Assembly: GCA_903834515.1 (NCBI GenBank)
Contig: CAILJM010000023.1
Span: forward strand, 102,246 to 166,245
DNA: 64,000 nucleotides
Reading direction: 5' to 3'
Source: an uncultured Actinomycetes bacterium
GTDB taxonomy: Bacteria > Actinomycetota > Actinomycetes > Nanopelagicales > Nanopelagicaceae
Part shown: one piece after another, positions 46,374 to 58,964 of the stretch
How the letters are laid out: every line of letters begins with the position of its first letter
How positions within the stretch are numbered: position 1 is the stretch's first letter
Notes under the pieces: model-generated
Seen by the model: only the letters and a program-made list of their open reading frames with translations
What the model was told of the DNA's origin: nothing
Databases searched by the model: none
Program-made: the position numbers and the translations under genes

Positions 46374-48236
46374 TTGTCTACCCACGGAAACTGGCAGGCA
46401 CTGCGCTCCCTGGCGCGGGATCAATCTGCTAAAGAGGTTCATCTCAAACCCGGAACTTTAAAAAGGGTTATGAGTTTCGCTAAGCCCCATAAAATCAAAC
46501 TCTCACTCTTTCTCCTTACCGTCATCGTTGATGCGCTGATCGTTGTTTCGACCCCTTTGATGCTGAAAACTTTGTTAGATAAGGGAGTAGCACCTCACAA
46601 CGGGTCAGTCGTGACAAAACTCTCGATGATAGTCGGAGCCTTGGCTATCGCCGATGCGGGTATGAATTTGCTCGGGCGTTGGTTCTCCTCCCAAATAGGC
46701 GAGGGCCTGATCTATGAGTTGCGAACCAAAGTATTTGCCCATGTACAACAACAGTCGATTGCCTTCTTTACTCGGACTCAAACAGGTGCCCTGATCTCAA
46801 GGTTAAATTCTGATGTGATCGGTGCGCAGCAAGCTTTCACATCGACCCTCTCTGGATTAGTCAGCAATTTGCTCAGCCTTATCCTGGTTTCAGTCGCGAT
46901 GATGATTCTCTCTTGGCAGATCACCTTGCTCTCACTCTGCCTCTTGCCGCTTTTCTTATTCCCTGCCAAGCGCGTCGGAAAACGACTCCAAGAATTCACC
47001 CGCAAGTCATTTAACTTGAATGCCGAGATGTCCTCAACAATGACGGAACGTTTCAATGTATCCGGTGCTCTTCTCGTGACGCTCTACGGTGAACCAACGA
47101 GTGAGCATGATCTCTTCGCGGCGAAGGCTGGAAAAGTCCGCGATATGGGCATTCGAATTGCGCTCTATAACCGTGTCTTCATGATCGCCTTGACCTCCGT
47201 CGCTGCAATAGCAACTGCATTTGCCTATGGCATTGGCGGCCACCTCGCAATCTCTGGATCGATCACGATCGGTTCACTCCTGGCGATCACGGCACTTCTC
47301 GCGAGACTTTATGGTCCACTCACCGCGCTCTCAAATGTACGTGTTGATGTGATGACCGCACTAGTCTCCTTTGAAAGAGTCTTTGAAGTGCTCGATCTCG
47401 AACCGATGGTCCGAGATCGAGCGACGGCGATCACCCTTCCTACCGGTGAAGTAGCAATCTCTTTTAGTGGCGTTTCATTCTCCTATCCAAAGGCCGAAGA
47501 GATCTCATTAGGATCGCTAGAAGGTGTCGCAAAGAGTGAGATCGTAGATTCAGGTTCAATCCTTCGTAATATCTGCTTCTCGGCTTTGCCTGGCAGTTTC
47601 ACCGCGATCGTGGGCCCTTCCGGAGCCGGCAAGAGCACAATTTCAGGTCTACTTCCGCGGCTCTATGATGTGAGTAGCGGCTCGATAGAAATTAATGGAA
47701 TCGATATTCGAGAGTTGACGCTCTCATCATTACGAGGCGCAATCGGTGTCGTCACTCAAGACTCTCATATGTTCCATGATTCAATTGAAGCGAATTTAAA
47801 ATATGCCAAACCTGATGCAACTTTTGCCGAGCTAAAGTCCGCCTGCGAAGCGGCACAAATTTGGGATTTTGTGGATTCACTCCCGAATGGGCTAGAAACC
47901 GTTGTTGGCGAGAGAGGCCATCGACTTTCTGGGGGAGAGCGTCAACGTCTTGCGATAGCCCGCTTGCTGCTAAAAGCGCCTGCGATTGTGATTCTGGATG
48001 AAGCGACCGCACATTTGGATTCAGAGAACGAAGCACTGGTTCAAGAAGCTCTTAAGATCGCACTGAAGGGTCGCACCAGCATTGTTATTGCCCATCGATT
48101 ATCGACGATTGCTCATGCCGACCAAATACTTGTGCTGGATAAGGGAGAAATTGTCGAACGAGGTCGCCATGAAGAACTCGTGGCTAAGCGCGGCCTCTAC
48201 TTTGATCTTTATCAGAGGCAATCGCTCGGGAGTTAA
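46374..48236 (+). CDS. ABC exporter with fused membrane and ATPase domains
   Basis: The 620-residue half-transporter has an N-terminal region with six membrane segments (about residues 45-320) and an ATPase domain with Walker A GPSGAGKST, signature LSGGERQRLAIARLL and Walker B IVILDEATAHLD. Homodimeric relatives export lipids, peptides or drugs; the substrate here is unknown. TTG at 46374, eight bases after the sufT stop, is chosen because WQALRSLARDQSAKE and LKPGTLKRV look like the family's N-terminus. A start at ATG 46470 would cut this off. It is read with the SUF operon. Its 3' end overlaps the DUF3099 gene by 53 bp. Confidence 0.82.
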   Translation: MSTHGNWQALRSLARDQSAKEVHLKPGTLKRVMSFAKPHKIKLSLFLLTVIVDALIVVSTPLMLKTLLDKGVAPHNGSVVTKLSMIVGALAIADAGMNLLGRWFSSQIGEGLIYELRTKVFAHVQQQSIAFFTRTQTGALISRLNSDVIGAQQAFTSTLSGLVSNLLSLILVSVAMMILSWQITLLSLCLLPLFLFPAKRVGKRLQEFTRKSFNLNAEMSSTMTERFNVSGALLVTLYGEPTSEHDLFAAKAGKVRDMGIRIALYNRVFMIALTSVAAIATAFAYGIGGHLAISGSITIGSLLAITALLARLYGPLTALSNVRVDVMTALVSFERVFEVLDLEPMVRDRATAITLPTGEVAISFSGVSFSYPKAEEISLGSLEGVAKSEIVDSGSILRNICFSALPGSFTAIVGPSGAGKSTISGLLPRLYDVSSGSIEINGIDIRELTLSSLRGAIGVVTQDSHMFHDSIEANLKYAKPDATFAELKSACEAAQIWDFVDSLPNGLETVVGERGHRLSGGERQRLAIARLLLKAPAIVILDEATAHLDSENEALVQEALKIALKGRTSIVIAHRLSTIAHADQILVLDKGEIVERGRHEELVAKRGLYFDLYQRQSLGS

Positions 48237-48513
48237 ATGCCACTGGAGCAGCGCTGATTGTTTCGCGGCCAGCATTTGCCACGACCACCGCGACATACGG
48301 GAGCACAACTGCGCCAAAGAGCGCAATCCAGCGATAAGGGTTTGGAAGCAAGACGGTCAAGATAAAGCAGGCGGTTCTAATCATCATGCTGATGAAATAC
48401 CTACGGGCGCGATTTGATTGATCCTTGGTGAGGCCAGTTTGGGCCATAGTGATGGAGTGCACCTGGGTTGGTTGGTGAGATCGACGATCGTTGGATTTCA
48501 AAGTAAATCGCAT
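48184..48513 (-). CDS. DUF3099 membrane protein
   Basis: This 109-residue protein has the DUF3099 pattern: HSIT, then a linker LTKDQSNRARRYFISMMIRT, and two hydrophobic segments separated by NPYRW, ending VVVANAGRE. The function of the family is unknown. It is found beside the fabG/inhA genes in other actinobacteria, as here. ATG 48513 is preferred over 48447, because the HSIT part belongs to the domain and TACTCT lies seven bases upstream. The last 53 bp run antisense into the ABC exporter gene. Confidence 0.8.
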   Translation of the reverse strand: MRFTLKSNDRRSHQPTQVHSITMAQTGLTKDQSNRARRYFISMMIRTACFILTVLLPNPYRWIALFGAVVLPYVAVVVANAGRETISAAPVAFNSRAIASDKDQSRGRA

Positions 48514-48520
48514 AGAGGTA

Positions 48521-48526
48521 AGAGTA
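48521..48526 (-). promoter_or_regulatory. -10 element of the DUF3099 gene
   Basis: On the minus strand TACTCT lies seven bases before the ATG at 48513, the same spacing as for polA. Confidence 0.5.
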
Positions 48527-48563
48527 AGGCGTGCAGGTATTTAGCGCCTCCCGAGAGTCAATC

Positions 48564-48593
48564 TTGGGAGTACGCGTCAGTAGCGAGTACTTT
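48564..48593 (+). promoter_or_regulatory. fabG promoter
   Basis: TTGGGA (48564-48569) and TACTTT (48588-48593) are 18 bp apart. The -10 is eight bases before the fabG ATG, giving an essentially leaderless transcript. Confidence 0.55.
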
Positions 48594-48601
48594 TGGTAAC
48601 T

Positions 48602-49339
48602 ATGGGCACAGGGAATTCAGCGACTACGCCAAAGGTTCAACGCGTTGTCCTCGTAACAGGGGGTAACCGAGGAATTGGATTGGCCATCGCCCGAGCCTTC
48701 GAAGCTTTGGGGGATCGCGTCATCGTGACCCATAGATCTGGCGCCGCTCCGGAAGGCTTACATGGCGTAGTTATGGATGTCTCGGATGCGGCGAGCGTAG
48801 ATAGCGCCTTTAAAGTCATCGAATCAACGTATGGTCCAGTGGATATTCTTATTGCAAATGCTGGGATCACAAAGGATGGTTTATCCCTGCGGATGAGTGA
48901 AGCCGATTTCGAGGATGTACTCAATACGAACCTCACCGGATCATTTCGCGTCACCCAAAAAGTGCTCTCGGGTATGATGAAAAAGCGGAGTGGAAGAGTT
49001 ATCTACATCGGTTCAGTCGTCGGCCTCCTTGGGTCGGCTGGACAAGTTAATTACGCCGCGACAAAATCTGGGTTAGTTGGGTTGGCCCGTTCGTTCGCTC
49101 GCGAATATGGCAGCAGAGGGATCACATTCAATGTTGTTGCACCGGGCTTTGTCGAAACTGATATGACCGCTGTTCTTGGTGACTCACTTCGAGAGAAGTA
49201 TGTTGCCCAAATTCCATTGGCTCGATTTGCTTCGACCGATGAGATCGCTCACGTTGTTCGTTTTATCGCATCAGATGATGCAGCATATATAACCGGTGCC
49301 GTCATTCCCGTTGACGGTGGATTAGGAATGGGTCACTAA
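48602..49339 (+). CDS. fabG: 3-oxoacyl-ACP reductase
   Basis: FabG reduces 3-oxoacyl-ACP with NADPH in fatty-acid elongation. The 245-residue short-chain dehydrogenase has the nucleotide motif VTGGNRGIG, the NAG motif at IANAGIT, and the catalytic serine in YIGSVVG with Tyr151 and Lys155 in NYAATKSG. It corresponds to mycobacterial MabA. The ATG at 48602 is preferred to a TTG three codons earlier because the -10 lies just before it. fabI starts in the stop codon (TAATG). Confidence 0.94.
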   Translation: MGTGNSATTPKVQRVVLVTGGNRGIGLAIARAFEALGDRVIVTHRSGAAPEGLHGVVMDVSDAASVDSAFKVIESTYGPVDILIANAGITKDGLSLRMSEADFEDVLNTNLTGSFRVTQKVLSGMMKKRSGRVIYIGSVVGLLGSAGQVNYAATKSGLVGLARSFAREYGSRGITFNVVAPGFVETDMTAVLGDSLREKYVAQIPLARFASTDEIAHVVRFIASDDAAYITGAVIPVDGGLGMGH

Positions 49340-50112
49340 TGTCTCTTCTCAAGGGTAAGAATATTTTAGTTACTGGCGTATTGACCGAAGCGTCGATCGC
49401 CTTTCACATTGCGCGGCTTGCCCAAGAAGAGGGTGCGACCGTTATATTGACCTCATTTGGACGCGCGATGAGCATCACGCAACGAATTGCCAACCGGTTG
49501 CCAACGCCAGCCCCAGTGATTGAACTCGATGTAACCAATGAGGAGCACTTAGCAGCACTTGAATCAAAACTTCGCGAGCATGTGAGCCAGATCGATGGTG
49601 TGGTTCATTCGATCGGTTTCGCTCCTGAAGCAGCCCTCGGTGGAAACTTCCTCAATACAGAGTGGGCCGATGTCTCAACAGCTGTGCATGTATCCGCTTA
49701 TTCGCTCAAAGCGCTCACCATGGCCGCTCGGCCACTCTTCGACAAGGAGCAGGGCGCGAGCGTGGTAGGTCTTACCTTTGATGCTCGAGTTGCCTGGCCA
49801 AAGTACGACTGGATGGGTGTCGCGAAGGCGGCTCTCGAATCGTGCTCTCGCTACCTCGCCCGCGATTTGGGTAAAGAGAAGGTTCGGGTAAACATCATTG
49901 CTGCTGGCCCCATTAAGACGATGGCCGCGAAATCCATCCCAGGCTTTGAAGAGTTTGAAAACGTCTGGAATAGCCGCGCGCCACTCTCGTGGGATACATC
50001 CGATCCAGTCCCGGCTGCTCAAGGCGCCGTTGCGCTCCTCTCGGATTGGTTCCCGAAGACCACCGGGGAAATGGTCCATGTGGATGGTGGCGTTCACGCC
50101 ATCGGTGGATAA
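49339..50112 (+). CDS. fabI: Enoyl-ACP reductase (NADH), InhA-type
   Basis: This enzyme does the last reduction in each fatty-acid elongation round. The 257-residue protein starts LKGKNILVTGVLTEASIAF, the FabI/InhA nucleotide-binding pattern. It has the catalytic Tyr156 and Lys163 in YDWMGVAKAALES, matching Tyr158/Lys165 of InhA, and NIIAAGPIKTMAAKSIPGF at the substrate loop. The fabG-fabI pair mirrors mabA-inhA of mycobacteria. The DUF3099 neighbour fits that context. Confidence 0.94.
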   Translation: MSLLKGKNILVTGVLTEASIAFHIARLAQEEGATVILTSFGRAMSITQRIANRLPTPAPVIELDVTNEEHLAALESKLREHVSQIDGVVHSIGFAPEAALGGNFLNTEWADVSTAVHVSAYSLKALTMAARPLFDKEQGASVVGLTFDARVAWPKYDWMGVAKAALESCSRYLARDLGKEKVRVNIIAAGPIKTMAAKSIPGFEEFENVWNSRAPLSWDTSDPVPAAQGAVALLSDWFPKTTGEMVHVDGGVHAIGG

Positions 50113-50335
50113 CCCTCAATTTCGGCTTTAACCCACTCCTGGGCTACTCTTACCCCATCAAGTGGAGCTAGCCGCTCCCACCTCACTGACTTCGGTTGGT
50201 TGGTCAAGATTGATCGCCCCTTGTGGGCTTTCTGAGCGTTTCGACGTTCGCCTTGTGCGGCATGCCCTCCTTGTTCAGATCAAGGCTCGAATCTGTCTTG
50301 AATGAAACTTATTGCCGTGATGAAAGGAAATAGTT
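50113..50335 (+). promoter_or_regulatory. infC operon leader region
   Basis: The 223-bp spacer before infC contains TACTCT at 50145-50150 as a candidate -10, though no good -35 is visible. GTGG/CCAC at 50163-50182 can form a small hairpin, and GCCC (50216-50219) pairs with GGGC (50225-50228) followed by TTTCT, a weak attenuator-like structure. A long structured leader would suit autoregulation by L20, but I cannot identify the L20 binding fold. Confidence 0.35.
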
Positions 50336-50980
50336 ATCAGCGCCGATCTACGAATCAATGATCGAATTCGCGTTCCACAGGTGCGCCTTATTGGACACGA
50401 GGGTGATCAAGTTGGCATTGTCGATATCGACACGGCCCTTGCGATGGCAGATGAGGTCGGACTCGACCTCGTTGAAATCTCCCCGGACGCTCAACCACCT
50501 GTATGCAAAGTGATGGATTTCGGAAAATATAAGTACGAAATTGCTCAGAAGGCACGTGAAGCTCGCCAGAACCAGACCCACATTGTGGTGAAGGAGATGC
50601 GTCTTGGTTTAAAGATCGAACCACACGATTACGAAACTAAACGAAATCATATCGAGAAGTTTCTTCGTGCAGGGGACAAGGTAAAGGTAACCGTTCAGTT
50701 CCGTGGCCGTGAGCAGACGAGACCAGAGATGGGTTATCGCCTGTTGATGAAGCTATCTGAAGAGTTGGTCGAAGTAGCAGCAGTTGAGTTCGCCCCAAAG
50801 AAGGAGGGACGTTCGATGACTATGGTGCTCGGACCTCTCGTCAAGAAGGGCTCTATCAAAAAAGCTGCTCCTGCAAAAGCAGAGAAGAAGGCCGAAGTTC
50901 AGAGAACCACAGTGGTTGCTGAAGTGGTTGCTGAAGTGGTCGCCGAAGTGGAAGCAGTAGAAGCAGTTACCGCCGAATAA
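50336..50980 (+). CDS. infC: Translation initiation factor IF-3, AUC start
   Basis: IF3 checks start codons and keeps ribosomal subunits apart. The conserved N-terminus ([19 protein letters not shown]) begins upstream of the first ordinary start, GTG 50381. The frame is closed by TGA at 50321 and has no ATG, GTG or TTG between. ATC at 50336 lies seven bases after AAGGA (50324-50328) and is the probable start, giving 214 residues. Rare AUU/AUC starts are known for infC and allow IF3 to limit its own synthesis. The C-terminus has an Ala/Lys-rich part and three 12-bp repeats coding for VVAE-type units, unusual for IF3. rpmI and rplT follow. Confidence 0.88.
   Translation: MSADLRINDRIRVPQVRLIGHEGDQVGIVDIDTALAMADEVGLDLVEISPDAQPPVCKVMDFGKYKYEIAQKAREARQNQTHIVVKEMRLGLKIEPHDYETKRNHIEKFLRAGDKVKVTVQFRGREQTRPEMGYRLLMKLSEELVEVAAVEFAPKKEGRSMTMVLGPLVKKGSIKKAAPAKAEKKAEVQRTTVVAEVVAEVVAEVEAVEAVTAE
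50912..50947 (+). repeat. 12-bp tandem repeats in infC tail
   Basis: GTGGTTGCTGAA occurs at 50912 and 50924, followed by GTGGTCGCCGAA at 50936. They code in frame for Val-Val-Ala-Glu units at the IF3 C-terminus. Confidence 0.85.
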
Positions 50981-51014
50981 TTTTTGTACTAGTCAGCAAA
51001 GAAACGAGGAAGCA

Positions 51015-51212
51015 ATGCCAAAGATGAAGACACACAGTGGGGCGAAGAAGACCTTCCGCCTTACCGGTACGGGAAAAGTCATGCACGAACGTGCTGGCAA
51101 GCGACACCTTTTGGAGCACAAATCTTCCCGCGTTACTCGACGCTTGAGCAACGATGCAACAGGTAAGAAGACCGTCACAATGACCGCCAAGCGCATGCTC
51201 GGTTTGAAGTAA
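51015..51212 (+). CDS. rpmI: 50S ribosomal protein L35
   Basis: The 65-residue basic protein starts [20 protein letters not shown], typical of L35, and ends KRMLGLK. GAGGAAGC before the ATG at 51015 gives a good ribosome site. It lies in the infC-rpmI-rplT order found in most bacteria, 34 bp after infC and 13 bp before rplT. Confidence 0.96.
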   Translation: MPKMKTHSGAKKTFRLTGTGKVMHERAGKRHLLEHKSSRVTRRLSNDATGKKTVTMTAKRMLGLK

Positions 51213-51225
51213 AGGGGAGTAGAGA

Positions 51226-51588
51226 ATGGCAAGAGTTAAACGTGGTGTCCACGCAGCTAAGAAGCGTCGTACAACCCTCGAGCGCGCATCGGGTTACCGT
51301 GGTCAGCGTTCACGCCTCTTCATCAAGGCTAAAGAGCAGGTTACTCACTCGCTCGTTTATGCATTTAATGATCGTAAGGATAAGAAGGGCGACTTCCGTC
51401 AGCTCTGGATTCAGCGCATCAATGCTGGAGCTCGCGCAAACGGGTTAACCTACAATCGCTTCATCCAAGGACTTAAGGGTGCTGGCATTGAGGTAGATCG
51501 TCGCGTCCTTTCAGAGCTTGCAACCAATGATCCAGCTGCGTTTGCGGCATTGGTCGAGGTTGCGCGCAAGCACGTTGTAACCGCTTAA
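51226..51588 (+). CDS. rplT: 50S ribosomal protein L20
   Basis: L20 is an early assembly protein of the large subunit and represses its own operon in some bacteria. The 120-residue sequence has the [21 protein letters not shown] start and the [17 protein letters not shown] motif. AAGGGGAG lies just before the ATG at 51226. Length is normal. It ends the infC operon. Confidence 0.97.
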   Translation: MARVKRGVHAAKKRRTTLERASGYRGQRSRLFIKAKEQVTHSLVYAFNDRKDKKGDFRQLWIQRINAGARANGLTYNRFIQGLKGAGIEVDRRVLSELATNDPAAFAALVEVARKHVVTA

Positions 51589-51617
51589 TACTCGGTTCGC
51601 GTAACGATAGATCCTTC

Positions 51618-55934
<4,317 letters not shown>

Positions 55935-55957
55935 CGATATGTGCTCTTGGGGAGAAT

Positions 55958-55991
55958 TGCATAATTATGCAGATTGACGCATAACTATGCA
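55958..55991 (+). promoter_or_regulatory. Tandem ARG boxes (ArgR operator)
   Basis: TGCATAATTATGCA (55958-55971) is a perfect 14-bp palindrome. CGCATAACTATGCA (55978-55991) is a near copy. Their centres are 20 bp apart, close to the spacing of paired ARG boxes bound by an ArgR hexamer. They cover the -35 region of the argC promoter and the argR gene is within the operon. Confidence 0.85.
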
Positions 55992-55999
55992 AAATCGGT

Positions 56000-56005
56000 T
56001 ATGCT
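56000..56005 (+). promoter_or_regulatory. -10 element of the arginine operon
   Basis: TATGCT lies six bases before the argC ATG, the leaderless spacing. TTGACG at 55974-55979 is a possible -35 but the spacer would be 20 bp, longer than usual. Confidence 0.5.
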
Positions 56006-56011
56006 TCAACC

Positions 56012-57037
56012 ATGAAAATCGGGGTCGTAGGCGCTAGCGGTTACTCAGGAGGCGAGCTCCTAAGGCTCTTGTCCTCACATCCAACTTTTAAACCGTCCTA
56101 TATTTCCGCTGGCTCAAACGCCGGTGAACTCATTACATCGGTCCATCAACATCTGACATCATTTGCTGGGGAACGGTTTGCTTCGACCGAGATCGGAGAA
56201 ATGGATGCGTGCGATCTTCTATTTTTAGCTCTCCCACATGGAGAATCAGGAAAATTGGTTCGAGAGCTAAGAAGCGATGTAAAGATCGTAGATCTGGGTG
56301 CGGATTTCCGAATCAATTCTTCTACTTCGTGGGAGAAATATTATGGGGGAGTTCACTCCGGGGCTTGGACCTACGGATTGCCAGAGCTCCCAGGTCTTAG
56401 GGTTGAAATTGCCAACTCCTCACGCGTCGCAAATCCTGGTTGCTATGCAACCTCAATTGCCTTAGCAGCCGCTCCGGCTGTGCAGAGCGGAATTATCGAT
56501 TCCTCAGATATTGTCGTTGTTGCATCCTCGGGGACGACGGGTGCGGGTCGTTCTGCAAAAATTAATTTACTCGGAAGCGAAGTGATGAATTCGCTGACCT
56601 CATACAAATTTGGGGGAGTCCATCAACACACCCCAGAAATCGAAGAGAGTTTACAAAAACTTACGGGCGATCAGGTTCGCCTTTCATTTACTCCAATCCT
56701 TGCTCCGATGCCTCGAGGAATTCTTTCGACCGTGACAGCAAAGCTCACTAAGGATATTGATTCGAAGACGGCACGTGCGATTTTCGAGGATGCATACAGC
56801 AAGGAAGCATTTGTTAACGTCTTGCCGGAGGGACTACTACCTAGAACGGCATCGACGATAGGTTCAAACTCGGTGCACTTGCAAGTTGCGATCGATGACC
56901 ATACGAATCGAATCGTGATCAGCGCCGCAATCGATAACCTTGGCAAAGGGGCGGCCGCACAGGCGATTCAAAATGCAAATATTATTTTTGGACTTGATGA
57001 GACGCTCGGCCTATCTCGCGAAGGGTTCTCTTCATGA
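56012..57037 (+). CDS. argC: N-acetyl-gamma-glutamyl-phosphate reductase
   Basis: ArgC reduces N-acetylglutamyl phosphate to the semialdehyde in arginine synthesis. The 341-residue protein has GVVGASGYSGGELLRLL for NADP binding, the catalytic cysteine in NPGCYATS, and HQHTPEIE. The ATG at 56012 follows the -10 by six bases, so the start is probably leaderless. It heads the argCJBDRH-tyrS operon, and its stop overlaps argJ as ATGA. Confidence 0.95.
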   Translation: MKIGVVGASGYSGGELLRLLSSHPTFKPSYISAGSNAGELITSVHQHLTSFAGERFASTEIGEMDACDLLFLALPHGESGKLVRELRSDVKIVDLGADFRINSSTSWEKYYGGVHSGAWTYGLPELPGLRVEIANSSRVANPGCYATSIALAAAPAVQSGIIDSSDIVVVASSGTTGAGRSAKINLLGSEVMNSLTSYKFGGVHQHTPEIEESLQKLTGDQVRLSFTPILAPMPRGILSTVTAKLTKDIDSKTARAIFEDAYSKEAFVNVLPEGLLPRTASTIGSNSVHLQVAIDDHTNRIVISAAIDNLGKGAAAQAIQNANIIFGLDETLGLSREGFSS

Positions 57038-58179
57038 CAAAACTTCCCAAGGGTTTCCTCGGAGCCGGTATTGCTGCTGGAATTAAGGCCACTGGCAATC
57101 CCGACCTAGCGTTGATCGTGAATCAGGGACCAACATTCTTTGGTTGCGCCGTTTTTACAACCAATCGAGTCGAAGCCGCTCCAGTCACATGGTCACGTCA
57201 AGTGGTGAAGGACTCCGAGGTTCATGCTGTTCTGTTGAACAGTGGAGGCGCAAATGCCTGTACGGGCCCAGAGGGATTTCTCGACACCCACAAAAGTGCT
57301 GAGAAAGTTGCTGAAGTCTTGGAAGTTTCATCCGGTGATGTGGTGGTCTGCTCAACTGGGCTTATTGGTGAACGTTTACCGCTAGATAAAATTTTGATCG
57401 GTATTGAGAGCGCTGCGGAAGAGTTATCGGTGGATGCGGGTTTGGCCTGCGCTACGGCAATTATGACAACGGATTCACATCCAAAGAGTTACTCAGCTGA
57501 ATATGTAGGTGTAAAGATATTTGGCATCGCTAAGGGAGCTGGGATGCTCGCACCTTCCTTGGCAACAATGCTAAGTGTGATGGTTATTGATGCCGTCGTA
57601 CCTGAGAACGCTCAGGAAATTTTTGAAGATGTCATATCGAAAACGTTCAATCGGATTGATTCCGACGGATGCACATCAACTAATGACACGGTCTTGCTGA
57701 TGGCTTCTGGGGCGTCTGGAATCTCCATTGCGGAAGATCAGCTAAGGCGAATGCTATTCGACTGTGCTCATCATCTTGCGAGCGAACTTATTGCAGATGC
57801 TGAGGGACACTCGAAGATTGTTACGATTCGAACAATCAATGCTACGAGTGAAAGCGATGCCGTTGAAATCGGTAGAGCGTGCGCTCGTAATAATCTGCTC
57901 AAATGTGCACTTCATGGTGAGGACCCAAACTGGGGTCGAGTCTTGGCTGCGATAGGGACAACATCGGCGAATTTTGATCCCTACACAATTGATGTCTCGC
58001 TCAATGGCGTCAAGGTCTGTTCAAATAGTGCGCCCGGTGAAGATCGGTCCAAGGTCTCGATGAAGGGCAAAGAGATTGAAATTCTTATAGATCTAAAGGC
58101 TGGAAAAGAGGAAGCGACCGTTTGGACTAACGATTTGACCGCTATGTACGTACATGAGAATAGTTCGTACGCATCATGA
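57034..58179 (+). CDS. argJ: Glutamate N-acetyltransferase / amino-acid acetyltransferase
   Basis: ArgJ recycles the acetyl group from acetylornithine to glutamate. The 381-residue precursor has the self-cleavage and active-site threonine in AIMTTDSHPK, so it should split into two chains. GGANACTG and EDPNWGRVLAAIG are further family motifs. Whether it is bifunctional (also using acetyl-CoA) cannot be read from sequence. It overlaps argC and argB by 4 bp each. Confidence 0.94.
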   Translation: MTKLPKGFLGAGIAAGIKATGNPDLALIVNQGPTFFGCAVFTTNRVEAAPVTWSRQVVKDSEVHAVLLNSGGANACTGPEGFLDTHKSAEKVAEVLEVSSGDVVVCSTGLIGERLPLDKILIGIESAAEELSVDAGLACATAIMTTDSHPKSYSAEYVGVKIFGIAKGAGMLAPSLATMLSVMVIDAVVPENAQEIFEDVISKTFNRIDSDGCTSTNDTVLLMASGASGISIAEDQLRRMLFDCAHHLASELIADAEGHSKIVTIRTINATSESDAVEIGRACARNNLLKCALHGEDPNWGRVLAAIGTTSANFDPYTIDVSLNGVKVCSNSAPGEDRSKVSMKGKEIEILIDLKAGKEEATVWTNDLTAMYVHENSSYAS

Positions 58180-58964
58180 TCGTTGTTAAATATGGTGGAC
58201 ACGCACTCCCAAAGGCAGGTTCTTCCGATGGAATTTTGCAGATCGTCGCGAATTATCATAAAAGCGGCAGAGAAATCCTCTTAGTTCACGGAGGTGGGCC
58301 CCAGGTCGATGCCGAACTTGCGATTCACGGAATCAAGAGCGAGATGGTTAATGGCTATCGAGTTACGACCCCCGAAATAATTGAAGTTGTTCAGGCGGTA
58401 CTTGCAGGACAGGTTTGTCGAACCCTCGTGAATCAATTGGTGAGTTACGGCGCTAATGCCGTAGGTCTTTCCGCTACGGATGGCGGAACTATTCGTGCCG
58501 AAATAATGAAACCTATCGTTAATGGCGAAGCGATCGACATTGGGTTAGTAGGAGATATCGCCTCAACGAACCCTGCTTTTCTGAAACTTCTCGTCGAAGA
58601 GAAATATCTACCCGTGATATCACCCGTTGCTGTTAATTCGGAAGGACAAGCACTGAATGTCAATGGTGATTTGGCGGCCGCCGCAATTGGTGGAGCTATG
58701 CGCGCTGATCAGGTGATCTTCATGACGGATGTCGAAGGAATTTATAGAAACTATCCAGATAGGAGTTCGATAATCAATGAGTGCAGTGCGCAGGAGTTGC
58801 GCGCTCTTCAACCCTCATTCTCAGCGGGAATGATTCCCAAGTCGAAGGCGGCACTACTTGCTTTGGATATGGGTGCGCGATTAGCACGAGTCATCGATGG
58901 CAGAGACCCAGCCAATTTGATCGCCGCTCTTGACGGCGTGGGCGGAACGGTTGTGACAAGATGA
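58176..58964 (+). CDS. argB: Acetylglutamate kinase, short form
   Basis: ArgB phosphorylates N-acetylglutamate. The 262-residue protein begins directly with MIVVKYGGHAL and has LVHGGGPQVDAEL, NVNGDLAAAAIGG and a C-terminal MIPKSKAAL. It has no N-terminal helix, and the C-terminal signature of arginine-inhibited kinases (an H-x3-E after DGR) is missing: here the text is DGRDPANLIAAL. In both respects it resembles the arginine-insensitive E. coli enzyme (258 residues) rather than the longer actinobacterial enzymes. The ATGA overlap with argJ fixes the start, so the shortness is real. Confidence 0.93.
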   Translation: MIVVKYGGHALPKAGSSDGILQIVANYHKSGREILLVHGGGPQVDAELAIHGIKSEMVNGYRVTTPEIIEVVQAVLAGQVCRTLVNQLVSYGANAVGLSATDGGTIRAEIMKPIVNGEAIDIGLVGDIASTNPAFLKLLVEEKYLPVISPVAVNSEGQALNVNGDLAAAAIGGAMRADQVIFMTDVEGIYRNYPDRSSIINECSAQELRALQPSFSAGMIPKSKAALLALDMGARLARVIDGRDPANLIAALDGVGGTVVTR

